Assembly: GCF_905233635.1 (NCBI RefSeq)
Contig: NZ_CAJODG010000021.1
Span: 1 to 45,447 of the forward strand
Direction: 5' to 3'
Length of the DNA: 45,447 nt
From: Selenomonas sp. AE3005
GTDB taxonomy: Bacteria; Bacillota; Negativicutes; Selenomonadales; Selenomonadaceae
The translations under genes and the position numbers were made by a program. Each line of letters starts with the position of its first letter. Within the stretch, counting starts at the first letter, position 1. A model generated the notes under the pieces. It saw only the letters and a list, made by a program, of their open reading frames with translations. It was not told where the DNA came from and searched no databases. This document shows, piece by piece, positions 16,593-24,578 of the stretch.

Positions 16593-16604
16593 ATAACGAG
16601 GCAA
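16593..16604 (+). repeat. Remnant of a family 1 repeat end
   Basis: The sequence TATAACGAGGCAA, identical to the left end of the repeats, is interrupted directly by the glpK stop codon. Only this end remains. At 13 bp chance identity is possible, but placement behind a stop codon matches the full copies. Confidence 0.5.
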
Positions 16605-18107
16605 TTATTCCTCGTCGTCCAGCCAGTGCATGGAATGTTTAACAGCCTTACGCCAGCCTTTGTAGAGGCGGTCGGCCTCCGTCTTTGCCATGTGCGGCTC
16701 AAAACGGTAATCAAGTTTCCAGCTGTTCCGGAGTTCTTCCTTACTCGTCCAGACGCCCACAGCCAGGCCGGCCAGATAGGCTGCGCCCAAGGCTGTGGTT
16801 TCCGTAATCTGCGGCCGGTCAACAGGCACGTCCAAAATATCCGCCTGGAACTGCATGAGCAGGTTATTGGACACCGCACCACCATCGACTTTAAGCGCCG
16901 AGAGTTTCTCGCCGGAATCTGCCTCCATCGCCTCGAGCACGTCACGCGTCTGATAAGCCAGGGACTCCAGCGTTGCCCGAACGATATGTGCCTTGGTCGT
17001 CCCCCGGGTAATACCGAGGATAGCGCCCCGGGCATTCATATCCCAGTACGGTGCCCCCAGCCCTACAAACGCCGGCACTACATAAACGCCGCCGTTGTCC
17101 TCGACCTTCTTGGCCAGCCACTCGCAGTCCGGCGCCGAATCAACCATACGGACACCATCACGCAGCCACTGAATCGCAGAACCGGCCACAAAGATTGAAC
17201 CTTCCAGCGCGTATTCCACCTGGCCATCAAGCCCCCAGGCGATAGTCGTCACGAGGCCGTTCTTGGATTTGTGAATTTCCGTCCCCGTGTTCATGAGCAT
17301 AAAACAGCCTGTACCATAGGTATTCTTGGCCATGCCCGGCGCAAAGCAGTTCTGCCCAAAGAGTGCCGCCTGCTGGTCACCGGCAGCACCGGCCACAGGA
17401 ATCGACGCCCCCAGTATGAACGGAACTGTTTCCCCATAGATACAGGAGGACGGTTTAACTTCCGGCAGCATGGACTTCGGAATATCAAGATACCCGAGCA
17501 GCGCGTCATCCCATTTAAGTTCGTTGATATTATAGAGCATAGTACGGCTGGCGTTGGAATAATCCGTCACATGTGCCTTGCCGCCCGTGAGTTTCCATAT
17601 CAGCCAGGTATCCACGGTACCAAACAGCAGGTCGCCTTTGGCCGCTTTTTCCCGGGCTCCTTCGACATTATCGAGAATCCATTTGATTTTCGTTGCCGAA
17701 AAATAGGCGTCAATCATCAGGCCGGTCTTATCCTTAACCTCATCAACCAGCCCCTGTTTCTTCATGTCCTCAGCAATAGACGCCGTCTGGCGCGACTGCC
17801 AGACGATGGCATTGTACACCGGACGCCCCGTGTTTTTGTCCCAGACCACCGCCGTTTCGCGCTGGTTGGTGATACCAATAGCCGCGATATCACTGGCCAC
17901 CAGGCCGCACTGCTCCAGTGCCTCCTTCATGACCATGAGCATGCTGCTCCAGATTTCATCTGCGTCATGCTCCACCCAGCCCGGCTTGGGGAAATACTGC
18001 GTAAATTCCTTCTGTGAAACACCGACAATGCTGGAATGTTTGTCAAAAACAATCGCCCGGTTGCTAGTCGTTCCTGCGTCTAAAGCCAGTACATAATTTT
18101 TTGCCAT
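16605..18107 (-). CDS. glpK: Glycerol kinase
   Basis: A 500-residue FGGY-family kinase making sn-glycerol 3-phosphate from glycerol. It has LALDAGTTSNRAIVFD at the N-terminus, the substrate motif GITNQRET, AGAAGDQQAALFGQ and the C-terminal VDGGAVSNNLLMQF and TALGAAYLAGLA. The segment between YGETV and IPVAG reads PFILGAS and so lacks the HPr-phosphorylated histidine (YHFYG type) of many low-GC Gram-positive kinases. The ATG at 18107 follows GGAGAGG. It ends the glpA-glpB-glpC-glpK operon, 16 nt behind glpC, and provides the substrate for those three genes. Confidence 0.96.
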   Translation of the reverse strand: MAKNYVLALDAGTTSNRAIVFDKHSSIVGVSQKEFTQYFPKPGWVEHDADEIWSSMLMVMKEALEQCGLVASDIAAIGITNQRETAVVWDKNTGRPVYNAIVWQSRQTASIAEDMKKQGLVDEVKDKTGLMIDAYFSATKIKWILDNVEGAREKAAKGDLLFGTVDTWLIWKLTGGKAHVTDYSNASRTMLYNINELKWDDALLGYLDIPKSMLPEVKPSSCIYGETVPFILGASIPVAGAAGDQQAALFGQNCFAPGMAKNTYGTGCFMLMNTGTEIHKSKNGLVTTIAWGLDGQVEYALEGSIFVAGSAIQWLRDGVRMVDSAPDCEWLAKKVEDNGGVYVVPAFVGLGAPYWDMNARGAILGITRGTTKAHIVRATLESLAYQTRDVLEAMEADSGEKLSALKVDGGAVSNNLLMQFQADILDVPVDRPQITETTALGAAYLAGLAVGVWTSKEELRNSWKLDYRFEPHMAKTEADRLYKGWRKAVKHSMHWLDDEE

Positions 18108-18123
18108 TATGAACCTCTCCCTC

Positions 18124-19356
18124 TTACAGGCCATACGCCTTGGCTAATATCTGCACGGGATGGCAGGTTTTCGCCTGCGTACCATGCTGAATCTGCAGCC
18201 GGCAGGTGCCGCAGTCACAAATAACCTCGTCACTGTCCGCGTCCTTAATACGGTTAAACAGCTTTTCCCCAATCTTCATGGAAATTGCGTACTTGTCGCC
18301 CTTAAAGCCATAATTGCCGCTCATGCCGCAGCAGCCGGCGTCCGCCTGTTCTACGGCTACCCCGGGCACCTGCGCCAGAATTCTGGCAGCCGGCACGCCC
18401 AGGCCCTGACTTTTCAGATGGCAGGGAACGTGATAGAGCAGTTTTTCCTCCACCGGCTGGAAGTCCGTATTTAGTTCGTCCTTTTCCGCCAGAATCTCTA
18501 AAAATTCAAAGGCATCATAAACATTGCGGCCGGCAGCCTGCATTTTACTGTCGTCAAACAGCTCATGATACTCCTGTTTCAGCATTAGTGAGCAGCTGGC
18601 ACAGCAGGCCACCACCGGAATATCCTGTGCCTGCCATTTCATAATATGCGCCACATTGTTGTCTGCATGTTCATGCGCCTCTGCCAAATAGCCCATAAAC
18701 ACCAGCGGCGAACCGCAGCAGTTGAATTCTTCGTCCACCAGCACCTCATAGCCATTGGCATTCATCACCTTGACAAAAGCTACGCCCACCTGCGGGTCAT
18801 TGTCATTGATAAAACAGCCCGGAAAGAACACAACTTTTTTTTCGCTCCGGGGCTGCCTGATATCTTTAAACAGCTGCAAAAAACTCTTGGGAGCATACGG
18901 CGGTATGCTGCGTTCACCGGCCATACCCAGTGCCCCAAATACGCCCATGGCCTTGCCGATACGCATACCCAGATTGGCAATTGCCGGCCCGCCGGGCAGC
19001 ATACGCACCCGTTTGGCCATACGCTCCCCATGCGCCAGCATATCATCGCAATGCGAATGCGCATGAGTTTCGTAGTACTTGGCCCGTTGGAGCATATTCA
19101 GTGTGGATACGGCTACCCCGGACGGGCAGGCACGCTCACAGCTCTTGCAGTTCGAGCAAAAATCCAGACATTCTTCTATATCGTCCTGTGAAAACTGCAT
19201 ACGTCTATGGGCAGGGCCGACCATTTTCGGGCCCAGATATTTTTTCTCCGCCTCCATCACGGGGCAGCTCGACATACAGGACGTACAGGACAGGCAATGG
19301 TCAGCAGTGAACAGCGCCGCCTCCATTTCCTCGATTTTCTTTGTAACTTCGCTCAT
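18124..19356 (-). CDS. glpC: Anaerobic glycerol 3-phosphate dehydrogenase subunit C
   Basis: A 410-residue membrane-associated electron-transfer subunit. Two ferredoxin-type clusters are visible: Cys21/24/27/31 (CLSCTSCMSSC) and Cys67/70/73/77 (CSNCKSCERAC). Two CCG domains follow, with NCCGSP and GCCGMSG, as in heterodisulfide-reductase-like proteins. It anchors GlpAB and passes electrons to the menaquinone pool. It is third in the operon, 16 nt behind glpB. Confidence 0.95.
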   Translation of the reverse strand: MSEVTKKIEEMEAALFTADHCLSCTSCMSSCPVMEAEKKYLGPKMVGPAHRRMQFSQDDIEECLDFCSNCKSCERACPSGVAVSTLNMLQRAKYYETHAHSHCDDMLAHGERMAKRVRMLPGGPAIANLGMRIGKAMGVFGALGMAGERSIPPYAPKSFLQLFKDIRQPRSEKKVVFFPGCFINDNDPQVGVAFVKVMNANGYEVLVDEEFNCCGSPLVFMGYLAEAHEHADNNVAHIMKWQAQDIPVVACCASCSLMLKQEYHELFDDSKMQAAGRNVYDAFEFLEILAEKDELNTDFQPVEEKLLYHVPCHLKSQGLGVPAARILAQVPGVAVEQADAGCCGMSGNYGFKGDKYAISMKIGEKLFNRIKDADSDEVICDCGTCRLQIQHGTQAKTCHPVQILAKAYGL

Positions 19357-19372
19357 CGCCTATCTCCCTTCC

Positions 19373-20617
19373 TCACAACATTGCGGCTTTATAGGCCGAG
19401 GCCAGTGCCACACCGTTGCCGGAATGTTCAAAGCAAAAATCATAACCGCCCAGATTTCTGCCTGCCACATACACATTTTCGTAAACGAGCCGGTTATCCG
19501 CATCTACCGGACGCAGGGAGCTGTCCGTCCGCACACCGGTCTTGGCAAAGCCTTGCGCCTTGTCGCCAAACAATTCCTCATTGCTCCAGTTTTCTTCCCC
19601 GGCCTCGCTATATACCGGCAGGTCAAAAACAGTTTCCTGCGGCTTGTCAAATTCCCGTACCGTAATGCCGCCGCTGTACAGGCCGCCGGTAGCCAGAATG
19701 AATTTATCCGCATAATATGTCTTTTCCCGAATGGACGCCTTGGCCACAACACCTTTTACCCTTTGGCCATCGCTGACCGCCCGGAGGACTTGGGTATTCT
19801 CCACAATTTCTACATTCAGGTCCTTCAATGCCTGTTTCAGCATTTTCTGCAAGCGCAGGCCGTTAACCGACGGCGGCAGGCAAGTGGTTTCCAGCAATTC
19901 TGCGCCCAGCAGTTCGTGGAGGGCTGCTGCACATTCCTGCCCCTTGGTGCCCAGAATCTGCGGCACGATAAATACCGTGCTGTCGGACTTAACATAGGGC
20001 TTTAACTGCCGGACAAGCGAGTTTCTGCCGTCCTCTGTATCCAGCCAGCGTGCCACGTCAAGCGTCGTTATATCACGTCCGCCCTGCAGGGGCGTTTCCA
20101 CCTCTACTACCGGGAACTCCGTCCTGCCGTCCAGGCTGCGGCGCAAGTTCTCCTGCAGGATATTGCCATAAAAATCTTTCAGCCCTTTTATCCCGACGAT
20201 GATAATATGTTCCTCACCATGCAGGCTGGTACCGTCCAGGCAGCGCGGTGCCAGGCAGGTGGGCTTTAACGTCCCCACAGCCGTGGGCACCAGCAGCTGA
20301 TGGTCCAGCGAACCATGATACGGAAAACCGTAGTCACGGGTGAAATTCAGAAAAAACTCCACGGCCTTTTCCACATTGGCCACGCCGATTTTCTGATAGG
20401 GGTGTTCATGCGGCAGGCTGGCCATAGCCTCCCGGGGACACTCTACATAGTTGTGATTTTCATCATAACCCAATATGTCAATGACGCCGCTGTTCAAGGT
20501 AAGCGAACCTGCCCCGGCGGTGAGGAGCATTACCCGCTGGCGCTGATTTGCGCTGACCAAAGCGGCCATCAGGCCGGCCAGGCCGCTGCCGATCACGATT
20601 GTATCCGCATGTTTCAT
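19373..20617 (-). CDS. glpB: Anaerobic glycerol 3-phosphate dehydrogenase subunit B
   Basis: A 414-residue flavoprotein subunit. The N-terminal dinucleotide site reads VIGSGLAGLMAA. Further motifs are ILATGGLYSGGI and, at the C-terminus, the family-type GRNLGGYDFCFEHSGNGVALASAY. It complexes with GlpA and GlpC. Its start codon overlaps the glpA stop by 4 nt (ATGA), indicating translational coupling. Confidence 0.94.
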   Translation of the reverse strand: MKHADTIVIGSGLAGLMAALVSANQRQRVMLLTAGAGSLTLNSGVIDILGYDENHNYVECPREAMASLPHEHPYQKIGVANVEKAVEFFLNFTRDYGFPYHGSLDHQLLVPTAVGTLKPTCLAPRCLDGTSLHGEEHIIIVGIKGLKDFYGNILQENLRRSLDGRTEFPVVEVETPLQGGRDITTLDVARWLDTEDGRNSLVRQLKPYVKSDSTVFIVPQILGTKGQECAAALHELLGAELLETTCLPPSVNGLRLQKMLKQALKDLNVEIVENTQVLRAVSDGQRVKGVVAKASIREKTYYADKFILATGGLYSGGITVREFDKPQETVFDLPVYSEAGEENWSNEELFGDKAQGFAKTGVRTDSSLRPVDADNRLVYENVYVAGRNLGGYDFCFEHSGNGVALASAYKAAML

Positions 20618-22224
20618 TCCTTTTTGCCTCCATTCACATGAAAGGACAGTTCGTACAGGGCGCGTGTCATTTCCGTTTCCCGCAGGGTACGCCCCAGCAG
20701 TACAGGGCGAACGCCCTTCCAGCGCCCCTGTAAAAATTCCTTCATGCGCGTCAGCGTCTCAGCTGCGCCCTCGTGTTTACCGTACTTGGCAAACAGGCCC
20801 GCGCTGCGCAGGGCACAGAAATTCCCCTGACAGGTGCCCATCCCCACACGCGTACGCCGACGAATATCATTTATATAGTAGCAGGTATCTTCCTGCGCAA
20901 TTTCCTCAAATTCAGCCAGAGTTACATTTTCACATTCACAAACCAGCTCACGCTTTTCCGGCTCGTCTCGCAGACGCTTTACCACCCGGGCAAAGCGCTC
21001 CGGGCCCAGACGGGCAGCTGCCAGATTCGTACCATAGGCCGGGAAGTATTGGCGGGCCGCTTTTTTAGTTTCTTCGCTGACTTCCGGCACCAGCGGTTCT
21101 TCGGCGGTACGGCATTTTTCCGTATTGCCGAGCTTGGCACAAACCTTATCCGCCATCTTTTCCGCCATAAGCCTGTAGGTGGTAAACTTACCGCCCACAA
21201 TTGTGAACATGCCTTTAAGCCCTTCCTCTTCATGGTCCACGATGGCAAAGCCACGCGACGCCCCACGACCGGACTCGCCTCCGGGTGGTATATACAGCGG
21301 CCGCGAACCGGCAAACGCCCGGAGCAGGCGGTAATCACGCAAATGCTCAAAGGTCTTTTCCCCAATGGCGAGCAGATTTTCCACTTCCGCCCGGGAAGTG
21401 CTGGTATCTTCGGGGTCAGGAATGCTCATCGACGAGGTACCTAATATCGTAATGGAACCATGCGGTACGAAGATATCACCATCCGAGGATTTATGCAGGC
21501 GGTTTACGACATGATTCGTAATGCGCTGGTTAAACGCGAGCAGCGTCCCCTTATCCGGCTGTACGCCTACCTGCAGTCCGGCCAAAGCTGCGACCTTGCC
21601 AGCCCAGCCGCCGGCAGCGTTAATCACGATTTCACACTCGATATTTTCCTCAGCCCCCGTTACGGTATTTCGTATTTTTACACCATTAACCGTCCCATTG
21701 GCCTGTTCGATACTGAGGACTTCCCAATAGGTCAGGCAACGGCCGCCATAGCGCTTGGCGGATTCTACATTCTGCCAGGACATACGGAAACCATCTATCG
21801 CCGCGTCCGGCACCAGATAAGCTGACTGCACCTTCCGCGTAAGCAGCGGTTCAAGCCGGAAAGCTTCTTCCCGGGTAATCGGCACAGCCTCGATTCCACT
21901 CGCCGCACAGCCTTTTACCCAGGCCTCTTCATAAGCCGGGTCATCAATATCAAGGCGCACAAACATGCCGCCGGTCGTCTCCACACAGGACTTGCCAATC
22001 CTGCGCAGAATCTGATTTTCGATAATACACTCCCTGGCAGCCTCCCCGTCCTTTACCGCATACCGGCCGCCACTATGCAGCAGCCCATGATACCGGGAGC
22101 TGGCACCATTTACCAGGTCGCCTTTTTCTACGAGCAGCGTGTCGACACCGCGCATGGAAAGGTCGCGCAGAATACCTACGCCTGTGGCTCCGCCGCCAAT
22201 AATGACGACCGTCGCTTTTTCCAT
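20614..22224 (-). CDS. glpA: Anaerobic glycerol 3-phosphate dehydrogenase subunit A
   Basis: A 536-residue catalytic FAD subunit oxidising glycerol 3-phosphate to dihydroxyacetone phosphate. The FAD motif is VVIIGGGATGVGILRDLSMRG near residues 6-25, and VNGASSRYHGLLHSGGRYA follows. The C-terminal BFD-like region has CECENVTLAEFEE and RRRTRVGMGTCQGNFC. The ATG at 22224 was chosen because GGAG and GGAGAGG lie just upstream. First gene of glpABCK, behind a near-consensus promoter with an inverted-repeat operator. Confidence 0.95.
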   Translation of the reverse strand: MEKATVVIIGGGATGVGILRDLSMRGVDTLLVEKGDLVNGASSRYHGLLHSGGRYAVKDGEAARECIIENQILRRIGKSCVETTGGMFVRLDIDDPAYEEAWVKGCAASGIEAVPITREEAFRLEPLLTRKVQSAYLVPDAAIDGFRMSWQNVESAKRYGGRCLTYWEVLSIEQANGTVNGVKIRNTVTGAEENIECEIVINAAGGWAGKVAALAGLQVGVQPDKGTLLAFNQRITNHVVNRLHKSSDGDIFVPHGSITILGTSSMSIPDPEDTSTSRAEVENLLAIGEKTFEHLRDYRLLRAFAGSRPLYIPPGGESGRGASRGFAIVDHEEEGLKGMFTIVGGKFTTYRLMAEKMADKVCAKLGNTEKCRTAEEPLVPEVSEETKKAARQYFPAYGTNLAAARLGPERFARVVKRLRDEPEKRELVCECENVTLAEFEEIAQEDTCYYINDIRRRTRVGMGTCQGNFCALRSAGLFAKYGKHEGAAETLTRMKEFLQGRWKGVRPVLLGRTLRETEMTRALYELSFHVNGGKKE

Positions 22225-22290
22225 TACACTCCATCCTCTCCGGAACAATACACTTATCTATAATCACCATTTATGTTACGATTAAAATTT

Positions 22291-22354
22291 AACGATATTT
22301 CGTTTTTCATGAGTATCTTACAACATAGTTCCATGTTAGTCAATACGAACTATG
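22291..22354 (-). promoter_or_regulatory. glpA promoter with flanking operator-like inverted repeats
   Basis: Minus strand: TTGACT (-35, 22338-22343), a 17-nt spacer and TAAGAT (-10, 22315-22320). CATAGTTC (22324-22331) and GAACTATG (22347-22354) form an inverted repeat bracketing the -35, a likely repressor or activator site. A second palindrome, AACGA-TATT-TCGTT (22291-22304), lies just downstream of the predicted start site. Confidence 0.75.
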
Positions 22355-22452
22355 ATTTAACTTTATTGTAGTCTCTATCCTTTATTATTATAATATATTC
22401 TTCACAGTTATACCACGGACTTTCCTTTTTTTCTCCCTCCCTGTATAATACT

Positions 22453-22613
22453 ATAACGAGGCAAGAAAATGTCCCCCACCTCAGCAGGTGGGGGCACGAA
22501 TACCAAAACAGGCGGCGAGCATATCTCCCTCCTCGTTGCGAAGCGAAGCTAGTCCTTTAGGGAAACGCCAAGAGGAAGTTTTGCCTATGGCAAAACAGGA
22601 ACAACGGCGTTAT
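22453..22613 (+). repeat. Family 1 MITE-like repeat, copy 5 (full length)
   Basis: A 161-bp copy with ends T-ATAACGAGG and GGCGTTAT-A. Arm 1 with the CCCCCACC/GGTGGGGG hairpin is followed by the full linker GCGAAGCGAAGCTAG plus TCCTTTAGGGAA. Arm 2 runs AACGCC to GGCGTT around the GTTTTGCC/GGCAAAAC hairpin. The right end creates TATAAT 25 bp upstream of the next gene's start. Confidence 0.93.
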
Positions 22614-22642
22614 AATAAATATGAAACAAGGAGACCGTCCTC

Positions 22643-22969
22643 ATGAATAGAGAAGATTATATCAGAGCCCTGATAAAATCCCAGGGCTATACAATGAAGA
22701 ATTTTGCCCGGCTTATCAATATGCCGTATACTACATTGCTGTCCATTCTGAACGGCTCCATCGGCGGTGCTGCCATGGACAACGTGCAAAAAATCTGCGG
22801 TGCCCTGCATATCAGGATTGAAGACCTGAACAATCTGGCTGCCCAGGCACCTGCCCCGCCAGCAGCTCCCCCCAGTCCCTCCGCTATTGACCCCCAGCTC
22901 CTTAAGCTGATTGCAGAGCTGTCCCCGGAAAAACAGCTTGCCCTCAAACTTCTTTTATCGGCAAAATAA
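22643..22969 (+). CDS. Small XRE-type HTH protein
   Basis: A 108-residue putative DNA-binding protein. Residues 1-65 form a lambda-repressor-like helix-turn-helix domain (YTMKNFARLINMPYTTLLSILNGS...MDNVQKICGALHI). A Pro/Ala-rich linker (residues 69-82) leads to a short helical tail, ELSPEKQLALKLLLSAK, a possible dimerisation segment. AAGGAG lies 9 nt before the ATG. Its promoter probably uses the TATAAT formed by the right end of repeat copy 5. Target genes are unknown. Confidence 0.8.
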   Translation: MNREDYIRALIKSQGYTMKNFARLINMPYTTLLSILNGSIGGAAMDNVQKICGALHIRIEDLNNLAAQAPAPPAAPPSPSAIDPQLLKLIAELSPEKQLALKLLLSAK

Positions 22970-22976
22970 AAAAACC

Positions 22977-23005
22977 TTGCATTAACGGCGAAAAAACGCT
23001 ATTAT
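22977..23005 (+). promoter_or_regulatory. Promoter of rpmF
   Basis: TTGCAT (22977-22982), a 17-nt spacer and TATTAT (23000-23005), giving a leader of about 108 nt. The leader holds an AATCCAT/ATGGATT hairpin and a 16-codon open frame from 23041 without a convincing ribosome binding site. Confidence 0.65.
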
Positions 23006-23119
23006 AGTAACATGTGTCAATGCACATATAAGATTGTGTAATGAATCCATTCAGCATCAACCCAACGTGTATGGATTTCACTAAACAGTAAGTCGGATTG
23101 TTCCGGAGGTGAACCAACA

Positions 23120-23299
23120 ATGGCAGTACCAAAGAGAAAAATGTCCAAGGCCCGCCGTGACCAGCGTCGTGCTAATTGGAAACTTGAGGCTCCCGGTTTT
23201 GTAGCCTGCCCGCAGTGCCACGAACCGAAGATGCCCCATCATGTATGCCCTGAATGCGGCTACTATGATGGCAAAGAAGTAGTTGCAGCAGCTGAATAA
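23120..23299 (+). CDS. rpmF: 50S ribosomal protein L32
   Basis: A 59-residue ribosomal protein. The N-terminus MAVPKRKMSKARRDQRRANWK is diagnostic, up to the usual Ala/Arg-rich start. It keeps the four zinc cysteines as CPQC...CPEC, i.e. the zinc-binding form of L32. GGAGGT lies 9 nt upstream of the ATG. A GC-rich terminator follows. The yceD/DUF177 gene that often precedes rpmF is absent here. Confidence 0.96.
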   Translation: MAVPKRKMSKARRDQRRANWKLEAPGFVACPQCHEPKMPHHVCPECGYYDGKEVVAAAE

Positions 23300-23313
23300 G
23301 CTCTCGCCTAAGC

Positions 23314-23350
23314 GGCCCGGATAATCATCATGATTACCCGGGCCTTTCTT
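23314..23350 (+). terminator. Terminator of rpmF
   Basis: GGCCCGG-ATAATCA pairs with TGATTA-CCCGGGCC and is followed by TTTCTT, 14 nt after the rpmF stop. Confidence 0.85.
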
Positions 23351-23435
23351 GTAAAAATATACTGGCCGGCAGCAGGAATTCCCCGCCGCTTTAGCGAATA
23401 GAATAAAAACACAGCTAACAAAAGGAGGGACTCCC

Positions 23436-23750
23436 ATGGAAAAGCAGATTGCCGTCTGGCTCCTCCAGCGCGGCTACGCCGATGACTTAGAACAGGGTAT
23501 TCGTTTTGCCGAGTCACTGGCCAAAGGCGAGTGCAGCGAGGAAATGTTAGACACCCTCGGACATAATATTGACGTATTTATGACCGTCGGCGGCCCCATA
23601 ACCGCTGAAAACCTCATGCCCTTTATGCAGGAAAAATACGCCATGGCCAGCAAGCTCATCAAATTCTGGTCAGAAAATCCCAAAGACACCAACGCAATTT
23701 TCTTCTTTAATGAATGCCGCAAACATGGCGTTGAACCCGAATTACCATAA
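23436..23750 (+). CDS. Hypothetical protein, soluble, 104 residues
   Basis: A soluble acidic protein with no membrane segment and no motif I recognise. It has an amphipathic N-terminus (KQIAVWLLQRGYADDLEQGIRFAE) and a C-terminal region rich in aromatic residues (KLIKFWSENP...AIFFFNECRKHG). AAAGGAGGG precedes the ATG at good spacing. It is followed by a bidirectional terminator. It is probably real, on the strength of its ribosome binding site and codon use like its neighbours, but no function can be given. Confidence 0.75.
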   Translation: MEKQIAVWLLQRGYADDLEQGIRFAESLAKGECSEEMLDTLGHNIDVFMTVGGPITAENLMPFMQEKYAMASKLIKFWSENPKDTNAIFFFNECRKHGVEPELP

Positions 23751-23758
23751 CAGATGCC

Positions 23759-23794
23759 AAAGCCCCTTGAGGAAACTATCCTCAAGGGGCTTTT
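23759..23794. terminator. Bidirectional terminator
   Basis: AAAGCCCCTTGAGG-aaactat-CCTCAAGGGGCTTTT, between the convergent genes ending at 23750 (+) and 23796 (-). Confidence 0.93.
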
Positions 23795-23795
23795 A

Positions 23796-24215
23796 TTAGC
23801 TTTTGCCCAATTTGCTGCGCAGTTCTCTTTGATTCTTGCAGTCTGTCTTTTTCAGTATGTTACTTATATGGAATTTTACAGTGCGCTCTGTCACCACCAG
23901 AGTCTGGGCAATATCACCGATTTTCTTGCCCTGCATAACTTCCTGCAGGACCTCCGTTTCCCTGTCGGTCAAGTTATAACGCTGCCAATCAGGACAGGCC
24001 TCCTGTATTTCCGCTGTTATTTCCTGTCCCTTTTCCGGCGCCAGCGCACAGCTGCCATCATTTTCCACCAAGACGCTCAGATTATCCGGCAAGGCGCAAG
24101 CCGCCGTTTCACGGCGCTCGGCATAGATAATAACAGCCCGGTAAAAAAGTATCGCACAGAAAAGCAACAGCGCCGCATGACAAGCCACCGTCAAGGACAA
24201 ACTTTGCTGTTCCAA
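23796..24215 (-). pseudogene. 5'-truncated membrane LuxR-family regulator
   Basis: The surviving C-terminal 140 or so residues carry one membrane segment (AALLLFCAILFYRAVIIYAE), a linker and a complete LuxR helix-turn-helix (LTDRETEVLQEVMQGKKIGDIAQTL...TVKFHISNILKKT). This resembles the end of multi-membrane-span LuxR proteins of anaerobic Firmicutes and Coriobacteria. The frame opens only at a TTG that already lies in DNA copied from an autotransporter gene on the opposite strand, with no ribosome binding site. The gene therefore appears to have lost its promoter and the part encoding its other membrane spans at a breakpoint near 24216. Confidence 0.75.
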
Positions 24216-24462
24216 CAACGACAAGAACAGTTTCTACGGTGGCCTTGCCTACCAGTATGAATTTGGCGGCGAAGCCAGAGCCCACTTCTCCAGTGGCGGC
24301 AATGTCCCAAGCCCCAGTGTCAAAGGCGGCAGCGGCATGCTCGAACTCGGCTGGCAGGTTAAACCCGGCGAAACGCCCCTGACTCTCGACCTCGGCCTAA
24401 CCGGCTGGGCCGGCAAACAACGCGGCGGCAGCGTCCAGCTCGGCGCTACATGGAAGTTCTAA
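24216..24462 (+). pseudogene. Duplicated 3' fragment of an autotransporter gene
   Basis: The 247 bp are the same length as, and about 97% identical to (7 differences, no gaps), the 3' end of the gene ending at 26634. They encode the last beta-barrel strands from NDKNSFYGGLAYQYEF to the C-terminal LGATWKF and stop. There is no start codon or promoter. The left boundary is abrupt, fused to the LuxR fragment. It lies in direct orientation to the copy at 26388-26634, with the Rpn nuclease gene between them. Confidence 0.9.
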
Positions 24463-24483
24463 AAGATAAAATAAAACGAATAT

Positions 24484-24532
24484 AAAACGACCTCGAACCG
24501 CTATAAATAAAGGGATTCGAGGTCGTTTTATA
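24484..24532. terminator. Bidirectional terminator
   Basis: AAAACGACCTCGAA pairs with TTCGAGGTCGTTTT across 18 nt, with T-rich sequence on both sides. It lies between the autotransporter fragment (+) and the Rpn gene (-). Confidence 0.85.
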
Positions 24533-24578
24533 TTTTATAAGAGTATATACGCTTAGTGCGCAATTTGGCATCATGCAA

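Noticed and set aside
23041..23091. 16-codon leader peptide upstream of rpmF
   Set aside because: No convincing ribosome binding site and no regulatory codon pattern; mentioned only in the promoter entry.
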